Assembly: GCF_001425005.1 (NCBI RefSeq)
Contig: NZ_LMDB01000005.1
Coordinates: 59,675-123,674 of the forward strand
Reading direction: 5' to 3'
DNA: 64,000 nucleotides
Source of the DNA: Duganella sp. Root336D2
GTDB taxonomy: Bacteria; Pseudomonadota; Gammaproteobacteria; Burkholderiales; Burkholderiaceae_D
Shown: positions 7,697 through 17,078 of the stretch, in pieces
Position numbering within the stretch: the stretch's first letter is position 1
Layout of the letters: each line of letters starts with the position of its first letter
Position numbers and translations under genes: made by a program
The notes under the pieces: generated by a model
Database searches by the model: none
Told to the model about the DNA's origin: nothing
The model's input: the letters and a program-made list of their open reading frames with translations, nothing else

Positions 7697-9645
7697 AGTG
7701 CCCTGCCATCGCCAGGGGCCTGCTACTGTTGCTGGCAATGCTGCTGTTGCCGGCCAGCGCGTTGGCAGCCATCCCCGCTTCCTGGAAGGGAACGGGATTT
7801 GCCATCAACGCCAGCGGCATGAGCCTGCGCGCCGTGCTGGACGAATTCGGCCGCGTGTACGGCGTGCGCGTGTCGATGGAAGTGCCGGGCCAGAAAGCGA
7901 TGAACGGCCGCCTGGCCGCCAACAGCGGCAGCGAATTCCTCAACCGCCTGGCGCCTTTGTGCCAATGCGGCTGGTTCGTCTACAACGAAGTACTGTACAT
8001 CGTTCCGGCCAGCGACCACACTTCGGTACGGCTCGACCTGGGCGACGATGCGGTGCAGGATGCCAAGGCGGCCATGGTCGGCGTGGGCCTGTTCGACGAG
8101 CGATTCGGCTGGGGGGAGCTGCCGGACGTGGGCACGGTCATCGTGAGCGGCCCGCGCAGCTACGTGAAGTTCGCGCGCCAGATCCTGCTGCCCGACGAAC
8201 AGCGCGCCAAGGTGCGCGGCAGGCGGGTGATGGTGTTTCGCCTGAAATACGCCAGCGCCATGGACCGCACCATCAATGCGCGCGGCCAGAGCGAAATCAT
8301 CCCCGGCGTGAAAACCATCCTGAGCGGGCTGCTCTTGGGACCCGCTACGGCCGAAAAGCTGGCCGACACCAACCAGTTCGACGTCGGCAGCCCGAAACGT
8401 TCGCACCGGCCGAAGGGGAGCGAGCGCGGCGTGCAGGAAGCACCGCGCGGCGGCAACGCCTTCGTGCCGATCTTCTCTGCGGGCCAGGGCGGCAATGCGC
8501 CGTTGCCCGCCACGCCGCCGCAGGGCGAGGGTTCCGGCAGGAAGCCGCAGGGCAGCGCCCCGGAAAACGGCAAGCCCCGCATTGAAGCCAGTGCGGCGAT
8601 GAACGCCATCCTGATTTACGACGACGTGCAGCAGCGCGAGATGTATGCCAGCCTGATCGCCGAACTTGACGTGCCGCCGCAGCAGATCGAGATCGAAGCG
8701 CTGATCATCGACATGGACCGCAGCAACCTGGCCGAGATGGGCGTGGAATGGGGCGTGCGGGCCGGCACCAGCAACCTGACGTTCAATTCCACGGCTGGCG
8801 AGTCGCAGGGAAGCGACCTGCCGCTGCCGGGGGCTACGCTCCTGATCAGCAACATCAATCGCTTCTACGCCCGCCTGAAGGCGCTGGAAGCGAAGGGCGA
8901 GGCGCGCGTATTGGCGACACCGACCGTGCTGACGCTGGATAACGTGGCGGCGGTGCTGGACCTGAGCCAGACCGCCTACGTGCCGCTGGTGGGCGAGCGC
9001 GTGGCCGACCTGGCCGACATCACGGCCGGCACCATGCTGCGCGTAATCCCGCGCCTGATCCGCGAGGCGGACGGCGCCAAGGTGCACCTGGAAGTCGATA
9101 TCGAGGACGGCTCCCTCGACGGCGCCGGCAACAGCGGCCCAGGCAAGGACTCGCGCAGCAACGTGCGCGTCACGCGCTCGACCATCAGCACGCAAGCGAT
9201 CGTGAACCTGCAGCAGACCCTGATGATCGGCGGCTACCGCGCCGAGCGGATGGCGACGGACAAGCAGAAGACCCCCGTGCTGGGCGACTTGCCCCTGGTC
9301 GGCGGCCTGTTCCGCAACCAGACCGAGTCGCGCAGTACGCGCGAACGGCTGTTCCTGATCACGCCGCGCATCAGTGGCCCGGACCGGGCATTCACGGCGC
9401 CGGCGGCCGGCGGCGCCCGGCGGGCTGGGGTTCCAGCGGAGGCCGCGCGCCAGCTGGCGGCGCTGCCGCCGCCCCCTGCACCGGGAAAATCGGCCACCAC
9501 GCAGCTGCCCTTGCCCTTGCCGCTGCCGGCGCCGCCGGCCGGCAAGGATGCCGCGCCGGCGAAGATGCGCGCTCCCGCGCCCCCTTCGGGCGAACGTTCG
9601 CCCTGGGCCTTGATCCCCGCCGCCGTCAGCCCCGACCAGCGTTGA
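7693..9645 (+). CDS. sctC: T3SS outer-membrane secretin SctC/HrcC
   Basis: 650 residues from ATG 7693, which overlaps the previous stop. A signal peptide (residues 1-25, LLLLAMLLLPASALA) is followed by N-terminal periplasmic ring domains (SWKGTGFAINASGMSLRAVL, QKAMNGRLAANSGSEFLNRL), a long Gly/Pro-rich loop near residues 230-295, and the secretin core with RVLATPTVLTLDNVAAVL and LQQTLMIGGYRAERM before the late KTPVLGDLPLVGGLFRN signature. The last 80 residues form a Pro/Ala-rich tail (LPLPLPLPAPPAGKDAAPAK), longer than usual. Last T3SS gene of this strand; in P. syringae hrpT and hrpV would follow, but here a 168-bp gap leads into the pilus operon. Confidence 0.95.
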   Translation: MKCPAIARGLLLLLAMLLLPASALAAIPASWKGTGFAINASGMSLRAVLDEFGRVYGVRVSMEVPGQKAMNGRLAANSGSEFLNRLAPLCQCGWFVYNEVLYIVPASDHTSVRLDLGDDAVQDAKAAMVGVGLFDERFGWGELPDVGTVIVSGPRSYVKFARQILLPDEQRAKVRGRRVMVFRLKYASAMDRTINARGQSEIIPGVKTILSGLLLGPATAEKLADTNQFDVGSPKRSHRPKGSERGVQEAPRGGNAFVPIFSAGQGGNAPLPATPPQGEGSGRKPQGSAPENGKPRIEASAAMNAILIYDDVQQREMYASLIAELDVPPQQIEIEALIIDMDRSNLAEMGVEWGVRAGTSNLTFNSTAGESQGSDLPLPGATLLISNINRFYARLKALEAKGEARVLATPTVLTLDNVAAVLDLSQTAYVPLVGERVADLADITAGTMLRVIPRLIREADGAKVHLEVDIEDGSLDGAGNSGPGKDSRSNVRVTRSTISTQAIVNLQQTLMIGGYRAERMATDKQKTPVLGDLPLVGGLFRNQTESRSTRERLFLITPRISGPDRAFTAPAAGGARRAGVPAEAARQLAALPPPPAPGKSATTQLPLPLPLPAPPAGKDAAPAKMRAPAPPSGERSPWALIPAAVSPDQR

Positions 9646-9813
9646 TGCGCGCCTCCCTGCGGGGTGAGGATTGTTGAGCCTTGTTGAGAAATTCGGAATG
9701 TACTTTCGACTATATTCCTCTTAGCCCTGGCGCACTTGCGATGCAAGCGCTCCTGGCGACGGCAAGGCTTCGTCGATGTCATCTGCCAGCAATGGCCATC
9801 AGGAGGAAGAGCG

Positions 9814-10278
9814 TTGAACCTCAATATCACGTTGAATGGCGCGGCCAGGGTCTCCTTCGCGGCGCTTGGCCTATCGCTGTGCTGCGGCACGTTTGCCGCA
9901 GAACCGGCGAAAGCCGCGGCAAGCGGCAAGCCTGCCAAAGCTGCGCTGCGCCCTGCCGCAGGCAAAGGCCGCGCCATTGCGGTCGCGGCGCCGGCCGGCG
10001 AGCCGGCCGTACGCGCCGCACCCGATGCCTGGGACATCGTCCCGGCCGACAAGACCCTGAATGCGGCGCTGGCGCGCTGGGCCGGCGCGGCCGGCTGGCA
10101 ATTGCTATGGGAGCTGCCGGTCGACTACGCGGTGCAGGTGCGCACCACCGTGCCAGGCAGCTTTGAAGAAGCTATCGCCACGGTAGTCGGCAGCATGGAC
10201 AGCGCTGAAATGCCGATCAAGGCCGTTTTCTACAAGGGCAACAAGGTGTTGCGCATCATCGGCCGGGGTGTGCAATGA
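9814..10278 (+). CDS. Type IVb pilus TcpQ-domain protein (PilL C-terminal-like)
   Basis: 154 residues from TTG 9814, chosen for its strong AGGAGG ribosome site and because it leaves a proper signal peptide (ARVSFAALGLSLCCGTFAAE); the open frame extends upstream to 9736. The last 85 residues match the TcpQ C-terminal domain pattern: WDIVPADKTLNAALARWAGA, then GWQLLWELPVDYAVQV and GSFEEAIATVV. TcpQ-type proteins are periplasmic partners of the pilus secretin. First gene of the pil operon; its stop overlaps the pilN start. The 168 bp before it (9646-9813) hold no gene; no promoter could be assigned there with confidence. Confidence 0.82.
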   Translation: MNLNITLNGAARVSFAALGLSLCCGTFAAEPAKAAASGKPAKAALRPAAGKGRAIAVAAPAGEPAVRAAPDAWDIVPADKTLNAALARWAGAAGWQLLWELPVDYAVQVRTTVPGSFEEAIATVVGSMDSAEMPIKAVFYKGNKVLRIIGRGVQ

Positions 10279-12008
10279 TGCGCCGCCCGATCATGAAATG
10301 CCTGCCTGTGCTGGCCTGCGCCGTGCTGTCCCTGAGCGGCTGCTCCGACCTGGCCGACCGGGTGTCGGCGAACGCCGATGCCGCCGATGGAACGACGTCG
10401 GGCCTGGTCAAGGAAGTGGGCCGCAATGCGCGCGGGGCCGTGGTGCCGGCATCGGCGCGCGTGGTGCACGAACCGGGCATCTGGCTGGGCAAGAACGTGG
10501 TCAAGCTGGGGCAGCCGCCGCTGCCGGCCGTGTTCTACCAGCCGGCGACGTTCGACCGCAGCATCTATTCCCTGTCCGAACTGGCGGAGCGCCTGACGCT
10601 GCGCTCGGGCATCCCGAGCCGGGTCAACGCCGATGCGTCCAGTGTCGCCGCCAGCGCCTTCAAGCGCGGCGGCGGGCGCCTGCCGTCGCCGCCAGCCATG
10701 CGCCAGCCGGCGGGCGTGCCTGCGCTGCCGCTGCCGCAGGGCATGCCTGGCGAGCAGGCAGTGGCCGGCGATGCGCCGCTGCGCAGCGGCGCCGCCGACG
10801 CCAGTGTCAGCTTCCAGCCCGACCTGCAGGGCGGTATCCGCGTCAGCTATGCCAACGGTTCTTTCAAGGGCTTGCTGGATACGATCGCAGCGCGTTTCGG
10901 CGTCTCCTGGAAGTATGCCGACGGCGTGATCCAGTTCTACCATACCGACGCGCGCACCTTCCAGATCAGCGCCGTGCCGGGCGATGCTTCGTTTGCCGCG
11001 TCGGTCACCAGCGGCGCGGCTTCCCTGGCCGGCGGCGGATCGGGCGGCGGCTCGGGAGGCACGGGCGGCAACAGCGGCAGCTCGGTCTCGGCCAACAATA
11101 GCCAGAATACCGGCGTGGTATCCAAGCTGTCGGTCTACAACGGCATCGAGAACGCGGTGAAAGTGATGCTTTCCCCGCATGGCAAGGTGCTGGCTGCGCC
11201 GGCCACCGGCAGCATCACGGTGGTCGACACGCCCGATACGCTGGACCGCATCGGCAGCTATATCGAAAGCGCCAACCAGGCCCTGTCGCGCCAGATTGTG
11301 ATGAACGTTACGGTGCTGTCGGTCAGCCTGGAGCAGGGCGACGAGTTCGGCATCAACTGGAACCTGGTGTACAACAGCCTGAAAAACAAGTACGGCCTGC
11401 AGAACACCTTCAACACCACCCAGGGGGCGTCGGCGCTGTCGGCCGGGATCGTCGGCAACTCGCGCTTCAGCGGCAGTACCGTGGTCGCCAAAGCGCTGGC
11501 GGAACAGGGCAAGGTGCGGCGCCAGACCACGGCGTCGGTGGTCACGCTGAACAACCAGCCGGTGCCGGTGCAGGTGGCGCGCCAGACCACCTACCTGCAA
11601 AGTTCGCAGACCGCGATCGTGGCGCAGGTCGGTACCACCACAACCATGGTGCCGGGCGTGGTGACGGCCGGCTTCAACATGAGCATCCTGCCGCACGTCC
11701 TCAACAACGGCGCGGTGATGCTGCAGTTCTCGATCGATATCTCGACCCTGCGCAGCATCCGCGTGATCGAGAGCAACGGCAGCCGCATCGAGTCGCCGGA
11801 GCTCGATACCCGCAACTTCCTGCAGCGCGTGTCGATGAAGTCGGGCGAAACCCTGGTGATCGGCGGCTTTGAGCAGACCGACGAAAACGTCGACCGCCAG
11901 GGCGTGGGCAAACCGAACAACTACCTGCTGGGCGGCGGCGTCAAGGCCAAAAGCAACAAGGAAGTGATCGTGGTGCTGATCACCCCGATGGCCATGGCCG
12001 GTACCTGA
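10275..12008 (+). CDS. pilN: Type IVb pilus outer-membrane secretin lipoprotein PilN
   Basis: 577 residues, PilN/BfpB/TcpC type secretin. A lipoprotein signal ends in LSLSGC (Cys23). An N-terminal domain with FDRSIYSLSELAERLTLRSG is followed by a second module ending in FGVSWKYADGVIQFY. A Gly/Ser linker (about residues 253-275) precedes the secretin core, which includes VVDTPDTLDRIGSYIESANQ, MNVTVLSVSLEQGDEFGINW and the late SGETLVIGGFEQTDE. The downstream gene pilO2 starts 10 bp later. The lipid anchor sets it apart from the T3SS secretin upstream. Confidence 0.93.
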   Translation: MMRRPIMKCLPVLACAVLSLSGCSDLADRVSANADAADGTTSGLVKEVGRNARGAVVPASARVVHEPGIWLGKNVVKLGQPPLPAVFYQPATFDRSIYSLSELAERLTLRSGIPSRVNADASSVAASAFKRGGGRLPSPPAMRQPAGVPALPLPQGMPGEQAVAGDAPLRSGAADASVSFQPDLQGGIRVSYANGSFKGLLDTIAARFGVSWKYADGVIQFYHTDARTFQISAVPGDASFAASVTSGAASLAGGGSGGGSGGTGGNSGSSVSANNSQNTGVVSKLSVYNGIENAVKVMLSPHGKVLAAPATGSITVVDTPDTLDRIGSYIESANQALSRQIVMNVTVLSVSLEQGDEFGINWNLVYNSLKNKYGLQNTFNTTQGASALSAGIVGNSRFSGSTVVAKALAEQGKVRRQTTASVVTLNNQPVPVQVARQTTYLQSSQTAIVAQVGTTTTMVPGVVTAGFNMSILPHVLNNGAVMLQFSIDISTLRSIRVIESNGSRIESPELDTRNFLQRVSMKSGETLVIGGFEQTDENVDRQGVGKPNNYLLGGGVKAKSNKEVIVVLITPMAMAGT

Positions 12009-12018
12009 GGAGGGCAGC

Positions 12019-13287
12019 ATGGGCATCCATATCATCCAGATCGACAAGACGCGCTTCGTCTGCGGCCTGTTCTGGCAGTCGCTGTCGCGGCCGCGAGAAC
12101 TGCAGCGTGAAGCGCTGGAGCTGGGGCGCAAGATCGGCTCCGACCTGATGGTGGTGCGGCGCGACCAGTCGACCGCGCAGGCCGGCTATGCGCAAAGCAG
12201 CGACGGCGCGGCACGCACCCTGTACTCGCTGGGGGCGGCGGTATCGAAGACCGTCGCCATGGAGGGCGCTTTTTACGACGGCCTGCTGCAACCGGTGCAC
12301 AACTGGCTGGCCGCCTTGCAGCTGCCGGACGGGAAGTGGGCTTATTTCGCCGTGCGCGACGCCAATTTCCTGCCCAACGGCGACTTCGCCGGCAGCAAGG
12401 AGGAAGTGCTGGAACGCCTGTACGGCGATTATGCGCTGGGCGGCTGGAACGTGGTGATCGGCGACGAAAGCCTGGCCGGGCAGGGTTTCCACAACTTCAA
12501 TGCGCGCCGCATCGAAAGCCTGCTGCCGCACCGCAAGGACGGCAGCCTGCGCATCTTCCGCTGGTGGCGCCTGCGCCCGATCGCCGCCCAGCGGGCGCCG
12601 GAGTGGCGCCTGGCCGCCGGTGTCGCGCTGGCCGTGGTGGGCGCGGGCCTGTTCTTCGGATGGAAGCAGTGGCAGGCGCGGCGCGAGGCTGCGCAGCTCG
12701 TGCTGGCGCAGCGCGCCGCCGCGCCCACCGCAGCGCAGCGGCCGTGGATCGGCCAGCCTTTGCCATCGGCCGCATTCCGCGCCTGCTTCGACCGCCTGGA
12801 CCACCTGACGCCCGGCGGCTGGCGGCTCGACGAATACAGCTGCACGCGCGGCCAGTTCAGCTACGCGTGGTCGCGCAATGCCGCCACGGTGGCCACCTTG
12901 CGCGACGCGGTGCCGCAGGCCGTGATCGATCCGACCGGCGACAAGGCGACGCTGAACGGGGTGCTGGCCGCGTTGCCGGCGGCGCGCGGCGAGGAGTTGC
13001 TGGCGGCGCCGCAGGCGATCGAACCCCTGATGGCGCAGATGCAGAACCTCGGACTGTCCTTGCGCCTCAACAAGCGGGCGGCGGCACCGGTTGCCGCCTC
13101 CATCGGAGCAGCGGCAGCGGAGGGACCGGCGACGCAGGACTGGCAAGCCTTCGGCTTCCAGCTCGATGCGCAGGGCGTGGCGCCGCAACAACTGGCGGCA
13201 ATGCTGGAGCGGCCCGGGGTGCGCATTGAAAAGATCAGCTATCGCGGTATGGCGTGGTTACTTGAAGGAGTCATTTATGCAAAATAA
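12019..13287 (+). CDS. pilO2: Type IVb pilus accessory protein PilO2
   Basis: 422 residues, pilin accessory protein PilO family of R64-type pili. The cytoplasmic N-terminal half starts with IHIIQIDKTRFVCGLFWQSL and includes YGDYALGGWNVVIGDESLAG. One membrane helix lies near residues 195-213 (LAAGVALAVVGAGLFFGW). The periplasmic half ends in GVRIEKISYRGMAWLLEGVI. It is an inner-membrane assembly-platform part, functionally comparable to GspL/PilN modules. Its last 11 bp overlap pilP. Confidence 0.88.
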   Translation: MGIHIIQIDKTRFVCGLFWQSLSRPRELQREALELGRKIGSDLMVVRRDQSTAQAGYAQSSDGAARTLYSLGAAVSKTVAMEGAFYDGLLQPVHNWLAALQLPDGKWAYFAVRDANFLPNGDFAGSKEEVLERLYGDYALGGWNVVIGDESLAGQGFHNFNARRIESLLPHRKDGSLRIFRWWRLRPIAAQRAPEWRLAAGVALAVVGAGLFFGWKQWQARREAAQLVLAQRAAAPTAAQRPWIGQPLPSAAFRACFDRLDHLTPGGWRLDEYSCTRGQFSYAWSRNAATVATLRDAVPQAVIDPTGDKATLNGVLAALPAARGEELLAAPQAIEPLMAQMQNLGLSLRLNKRAAAPVAASIGAAAAEGPATQDWQAFGFQLDAQGVAPQQLAAMLERPGVRIEKISYRGMAWLLEGVIYAK

Positions 13288-13783
13288 TCGGACCAGGGGC
13301 GTCGCTGCGCTGACGCTGGCACTCTGCATGCTGCCGCCGGCGCCTGTCCGCGCTGAGAGCACGGCCGCCAGCCTGACCCGCATCGAGGCGGAAACCATGC
13401 TGCTGCGGGCCCGCGAAAAGCAGCTCGAGGTGCAGTCTTCCATCATCACCAAACAGAACGAGATCGCCGCCAAGCAGACCATGGGCGCCATGCTGAGCCA
13501 GCCCGTGGTGGTCGGCGACCCGGTGGTGCGCGCCGTTGAAGGGCTGGGCGACACCATGTTCGCCACCCTGGAAATGTCCAACGGCAGCGTGGCCGAGGTG
13601 CAGGTCGGCAGCGTACTGCCGGGCGGCATGCGCATCGTCTCGATCCAGAACAATGAAGTGATGGCCAGCGCGCCGGGACGCAAACGCATCCGCCTGTCCG
13701 GCTACACCCAGCAGGTCAACGCTTTCAATCCGGGCACGCCGGCACCGATGCCGGTCGCGGCAGCACCAAGGAGCGCGCGATGA
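13277..13783 (+). CDS. pilP: Type IVb pilus biogenesis protein PilP
   Basis: 168 residues from ATG 13277 with a GAAGGAG site; signal peptide ending ...LPPAPVRAE. A helical stretch (ASLTRIEAETMLLRAREKQLEVQ) is followed by a beta domain with SNGSVAEVQVGSVLPGGMRI and GRKRIRLSGYT, the pattern of R64-type PilP. It is expected in the periplasm, bridging the inner-membrane platform and the PilN secretin. Overlaps pilO2 upstream and pilQ downstream (ATGA). Confidence 0.88.
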   Translation: MQNNRTRGVAALTLALCMLPPAPVRAESTAASLTRIEAETMLLRAREKQLEVQSSIITKQNEIAAKQTMGAMLSQPVVVGDPVVRAVEGLGDTMFATLEMSNGSVAEVQVGSVLPGGMRIVSIQNNEVMASAPGRKRIRLSGYTQQVNAFNPGTPAPMPVAAAPRSAR

Positions 13784-15384
13784 AACTGCGCATTGCGCTG
13801 CCAGGCATGCAGGCCGGCACGCAGCCTTCTGGCAGCACGCAGGCGGAAGCGCCGCAAGGAGCGGCGGTGCTGAGCCATGCCGGCCAGTACGAAGCCAGCG
13901 CCGAGGAGCGCAAGCTGGTGTGCCTGCTGGCCGACGGCCGCCTGCTGGTGGCCGTCGGGCAGGACATGAATGCGCACGTGCTGTCCTACCAGGCGCGTTT
14001 GCAGCGCATGCAGAAGCCGTTCCGCGTCGAGCACGCGAAGATCGACGAGCTGCGCCACCTGTACGCCAGCGGCAATGGCTCGCTGGTGGAGCGGCGCCAG
14101 GAACACTCGATGATGCAGGTGACGGCCAAGGATTTGCTGAGCCGCGCCTGCGCCGCGCGCGCTTCCGACATCCACATCCGCGTGCGCCAGCGCGCCACCG
14201 AAATCCTGTTCCGCGTGCGCGGCGACCTGGCACCGGTCGGGGTGCAGACGCGCGAGTACGGCGAGCGCCTGCTGGCCACCTTGTACGGCGCCATGGCCTC
14301 GGTCTCCGACAGTTCCTACAAGCCGACCGAGCGCCAGGATGCCAGCATCGCCGACCGCGACAAGCTGCCGCCCGAGCTGCACGGCGTGCGTATCGCCACC
14401 GTGCCGACCAATGAAGGCACGCTGATGGTGCTGCGCCTGTTGTACCTGGATGCCGGCGACGGCGAATTGTGTCCGCTTGGCTTCAGCGAGCAGCAGGCCG
14501 CCATGCTGCAGCAGCTGAAGGAACAGCCGATCGGCATGAACATCATCGGCGGACCGACCGGCTCGGGCAAGTCGACCACGCTGCAGCGCATCCTGTCGGG
14601 CCAGATCGCCGAGGCGGAAGGCCGGCGCCACGTGCTCACCATCGAGGACCCGGTCGAATACCCGATCGATGGCGCGGTGCAGACCTCGGTCACCAATGCC
14701 GGCTCCGAAGACGAGCGGTCGCGCCTGTTTGCCGCTGCCATTTCCAACGCCATGCGGCTCGACCCGGACACCATCATGGTGGGCGAGGTGCGCGACCGTG
14801 CCTCGGCCCAGAACGCGGTGCGCGCGGCGATGACCGGGCACCAGGTCTGGACCACCATCCACGCCAACAGCGCGCTGTCAATTGCCGACCGCCTGCTTGA
14901 CCTGGGCCTGGCTGCCAGCCAGGTGGCCGACCACACGGTGGTCACTGGCCTGATCAGCCAGCGCCTGGTCAAGGCTCTGTGCCCGCACTGCAAGCTGCCC
15001 CTGCACGCCGCTCCGGCTCCGCTGCCGCCCGCCGTCATGGGCAGGCTGCGCGAAGTGGTGGCCGACCTGCGGCGCGTGCACGTGACCGGGGCAGGTTGCG
15101 AGCATTGCGCAGGACACGGCAGCATCGGGCGCACGGTGGTGGCCGAGATCATCCTGCCGGACGACGAGTTTTTCAGCCACGTGCGGCGCGGCGACAAGGC
15201 TGCGGCCCTGGGCTATTGGCTGCGCTCGGGCGGGCGCACCATGGTCGAACATGCGGTGGAAAAGGTGGCGGCGGGCCTGGTTGATCCGCGCATGGCGGAA
15301 CAGGTGCTGGGCCACCTGAACGCCGGCGCGGCCCTGGCGCGGCGCCGACTGCAGGTGGTGGAGGAGGGCTGCGATGCGCGTTGA
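13780..15384 (+). CDS. pilQ: Type IVb pilus assembly ATPase PilQ (GspE/PilB family)
   Basis: 534 residues; cytoplasmic hexameric ATPase driving pilus extension. It has Walker A GPTGSGKSTTL at about residues 258-268, an Asp box in HVLTIEDPVEYPI, Walker B in MRLDPDTIMVGEVRD, and a His box in HQVWTTIHANSA. A zinc-type tetracysteine lies further on (CPHCKLPL and GCEHCAGHG), as in extension ATPases and unlike retraction ATPases. The name follows R64 nomenclature; it is not the secretin called PilQ in type IVa pili. Overlaps pilP and pilR. Confidence 0.95.
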   Translation: MKLRIALPGMQAGTQPSGSTQAEAPQGAAVLSHAGQYEASAEERKLVCLLADGRLLVAVGQDMNAHVLSYQARLQRMQKPFRVEHAKIDELRHLYASGNGSLVERRQEHSMMQVTAKDLLSRACAARASDIHIRVRQRATEILFRVRGDLAPVGVQTREYGERLLATLYGAMASVSDSSYKPTERQDASIADRDKLPPELHGVRIATVPTNEGTLMVLRLLYLDAGDGELCPLGFSEQQAAMLQQLKEQPIGMNIIGGPTGSGKSTTLQRILSGQIAEAEGRRHVLTIEDPVEYPIDGAVQTSVTNAGSEDERSRLFAAAISNAMRLDPDTIMVGEVRDRASAQNAVRAAMTGHQVWTTIHANSALSIADRLLDLGLAASQVADHTVVTGLISQRLVKALCPHCKLPLHAAPAPLPPAVMGRLREVVADLRRVHVTGAGCEHCAGHGSIGRTVVAEIILPDDEFFSHVRRGDKAAALGYWLRSGGRTMVEHAVEKVAAGLVDPRMAEQVLGHLNAGAALARRRLQVVEEGCDAR

Positions 15385-16444
15385 AATCATGCGCTACTGG
15401 GCGCGCACCCAGTTCAGCGCCCCCGAGCGGGTGCGCCTGTACCGCAAGGTCGCCAAGATGCTGGCCGGCGGCCTGCCGCTGCTGCGCATCCTGGAGGAAC
15501 TGGCGCGGCGCAATGCCGGCCCGGGCGGCGACAGCACCCTGTCGCTGGTGCTGGACGACTGCCGGCGCATGGTGCAGAACGGCCAGCTGCTGTCGGACGG
15601 CCTGGCCTGGTGGGTGCCCGGCACCGAGCAGATGATCATCATGGCGGGCGAACAGTCCGGCCGCCTGGAAGGCAGCCTGCATGCGCTGGTCGACGTGGTG
15701 CAGGCCGGGCGCCGCATCAAGACCGAGATCCTGGGCGGCGCCGCCTACCCGCTTGCCATCCTGGTCATGATCGCACTGTACATCTGGCTGTTCGGGGCCC
15801 TGGTGATCCCGCAGTTCACGCGCCTGGTCGATCCGGCCGGCTGGCACGGCGCAGCGCTGTCGCTCTACCGCATGTCGCTCTGGGTGCAGGACTGGATGCT
15901 GTTCGCCGTGGTGGGAGCGGTGGCCTTGATTGCCGCCATGCTGGCGTCGCTGCCTCTATGGCGCGGCAACATGCGGGTGTTTTTCGACCGCTTCGCGCCG
16001 TTCTCGATCTATCGCCTGATCGTCGGCAGCGGCTTCCTGATGGCGTTTGCCGCCCTGCAGGCGGCCGGCGTCACGGTGGAGAAGTCGCTGGCGCGGCTGT
16101 CGCTCAAGTCCGAGCCCTGGCTGCGGGAACGCCTGGACGGCGCGCTGATGGGCGTGCGCTCCGGCCTCAATTGCGGCGAAGCGCTGCGCCATGCGGGCTA
16201 CGGCTTTCCTTCACCCGCCATCATCGACGACCTGTGCGTGTACGCCGACTACAAAGGTTTTTCGGAAGCGCTCAAGCTGCTGGCAGCGGAATGGATGGAG
16301 GAGGGCGTGGAGGCAGTCGCCTTGCGCATGAAAGTATTGAACGGCTTCGCCATCGTCACCCTGGCACTGGTGATCGCCTGGCTGGTGACCGGCTTCTTCG
16401 GCATCCAGCAGGAAATCGCCGCCGCCACGCGCGGCATCGGCTGA
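15374..16444 (+). CDS. pilR: Type IVb pilus inner-membrane platform protein PilR (GspF family)
   Basis: 356 residues, T2SS-F/PilC-type platform protein. It carries two cytoplasmic helical repeats, the first with MLAGGLPLLRILEELARRN and SDGLAWWVPGTEQMIIMAGE, the second with FLMAFAALQAAGVTVEKSLA, each followed by membrane helices (YPLAILVMIALYIWLFGALV; final FAIVTLALVIAWLVTGFFGI). It anchors the PilQ ATPase and the growing pilus base. The start ATG 15374 overlaps pilQ by 11 bp; an ATG at 15380 is possible. Confidence 0.93.
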   Translation: MRVEIMRYWARTQFSAPERVRLYRKVAKMLAGGLPLLRILEELARRNAGPGGDSTLSLVLDDCRRMVQNGQLLSDGLAWWVPGTEQMIIMAGEQSGRLEGSLHALVDVVQAGRRIKTEILGGAAYPLAILVMIALYIWLFGALVIPQFTRLVDPAGWHGAALSLYRMSLWVQDWMLFAVVGAVALIAAMLASLPLWRGNMRVFFDRFAPFSIYRLIVGSGFLMAFAALQAAGVTVEKSLARLSLKSEPWLRERLDGALMGVRSGLNCGEALRHAGYGFPSPAIIDDLCVYADYKGFSEALKLLAAEWMEEGVEAVALRMKVLNGFAIVTLALVIAWLVTGFFGIQQEIAAATRGIG

Positions 16445-16494
16445 TGCCCGGCAGATTTACCTGACAGACCAGTTACACAAATGGAGGCATGACC

Positions 16495-17049
16495 ATGAAT
16501 CACCTGTACCAATTGCAGCAACGTTCCGGCCGCATGCCATCGCCGTTCCGCCAGCGCGGCGCCTCCCTGCTGGAAGGCATCGCCTACCTGGGCATCGCCG
16601 CCGTGGTGGTGCTGGGCGCTGTGTCGCTGCTGGGCGGCGCGTTCAGCAGCGCCAAGTCGAACCAGGCCACAGAGGAGGCGGTGGCCATGCGCACCGCCGT
16701 GCGCAAGCTGTACATCGGCCAATCGTATCCGGTGGAGAGCCTGGTGCCGACGCTGATCGCCGCCAACGCCATTCCCGGCACATTGGCCAGGAACACCGAA
16801 GGCAACGCCCTGAAAAACAGCTGGGGCGGCGCCGTCACGGTAATGGGAACCGCCGCCGGCTTCGAGATCACTTATGCAGCGGTACCCAAGGATGTCTGCG
16901 TCAACCTGATCAGCGGCGCCAGCGGCTGGGTCGAGATCAGCGGGGGCGGCAAGGCCATCACCAGCTTCCCGGTTTCGGTCAGCGATGCAACCACGGTGTG
17001 CACGGTGGCCGGCGGCGCCGGCAATGCCGTGACGTTCAAGGGCGCCTGA
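16495..17049 (+). CDS. pilS: Type IVb major pilin PilS
   Basis: 184 residues. A 22-residue leader ends in RQRG before ASLLEGIAYLGIAAVVVLGA, with Glu at +5 of the mature protein and the hydrophobic assembly helix. Two late cysteines (PKDVCVNL and TTVCTVAGG) can form the C-terminal disulfide-bonded D-region of type IV pilins. The long leader is a class b trait. The prepilin peptidase needed to remove it is not in this window. ATG 16495 is preferred over ATG 16489 by its AGGCATGACC spacing, but both are possible. Confidence 0.93.
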   Translation: MNHLYQLQQRSGRMPSPFRQRGASLLEGIAYLGIAAVVVLGAVSLLGGAFSSAKSNQATEEAVAMRTAVRKLYIGQSYPVESLVPTLIAANAIPGTLARNTEGNALKNSWGGAVTVMGTAAGFEITYAAVPKDVCVNLISGASGWVEISGGGKAITSFPVSVSDATTVCTVAGGAGNAVTFKGA

Positions 17050-17078
17050 GGCGTATCAAAGCACGCGGGGGAGGCAGC

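Noticed and set aside
9646..9813. A sigma-54 promoter for the pilus operon (TGGCGCACTTGC at about 9728)
   Set aside because: The spacing between the GG and GC elements is too short for sigma-54.
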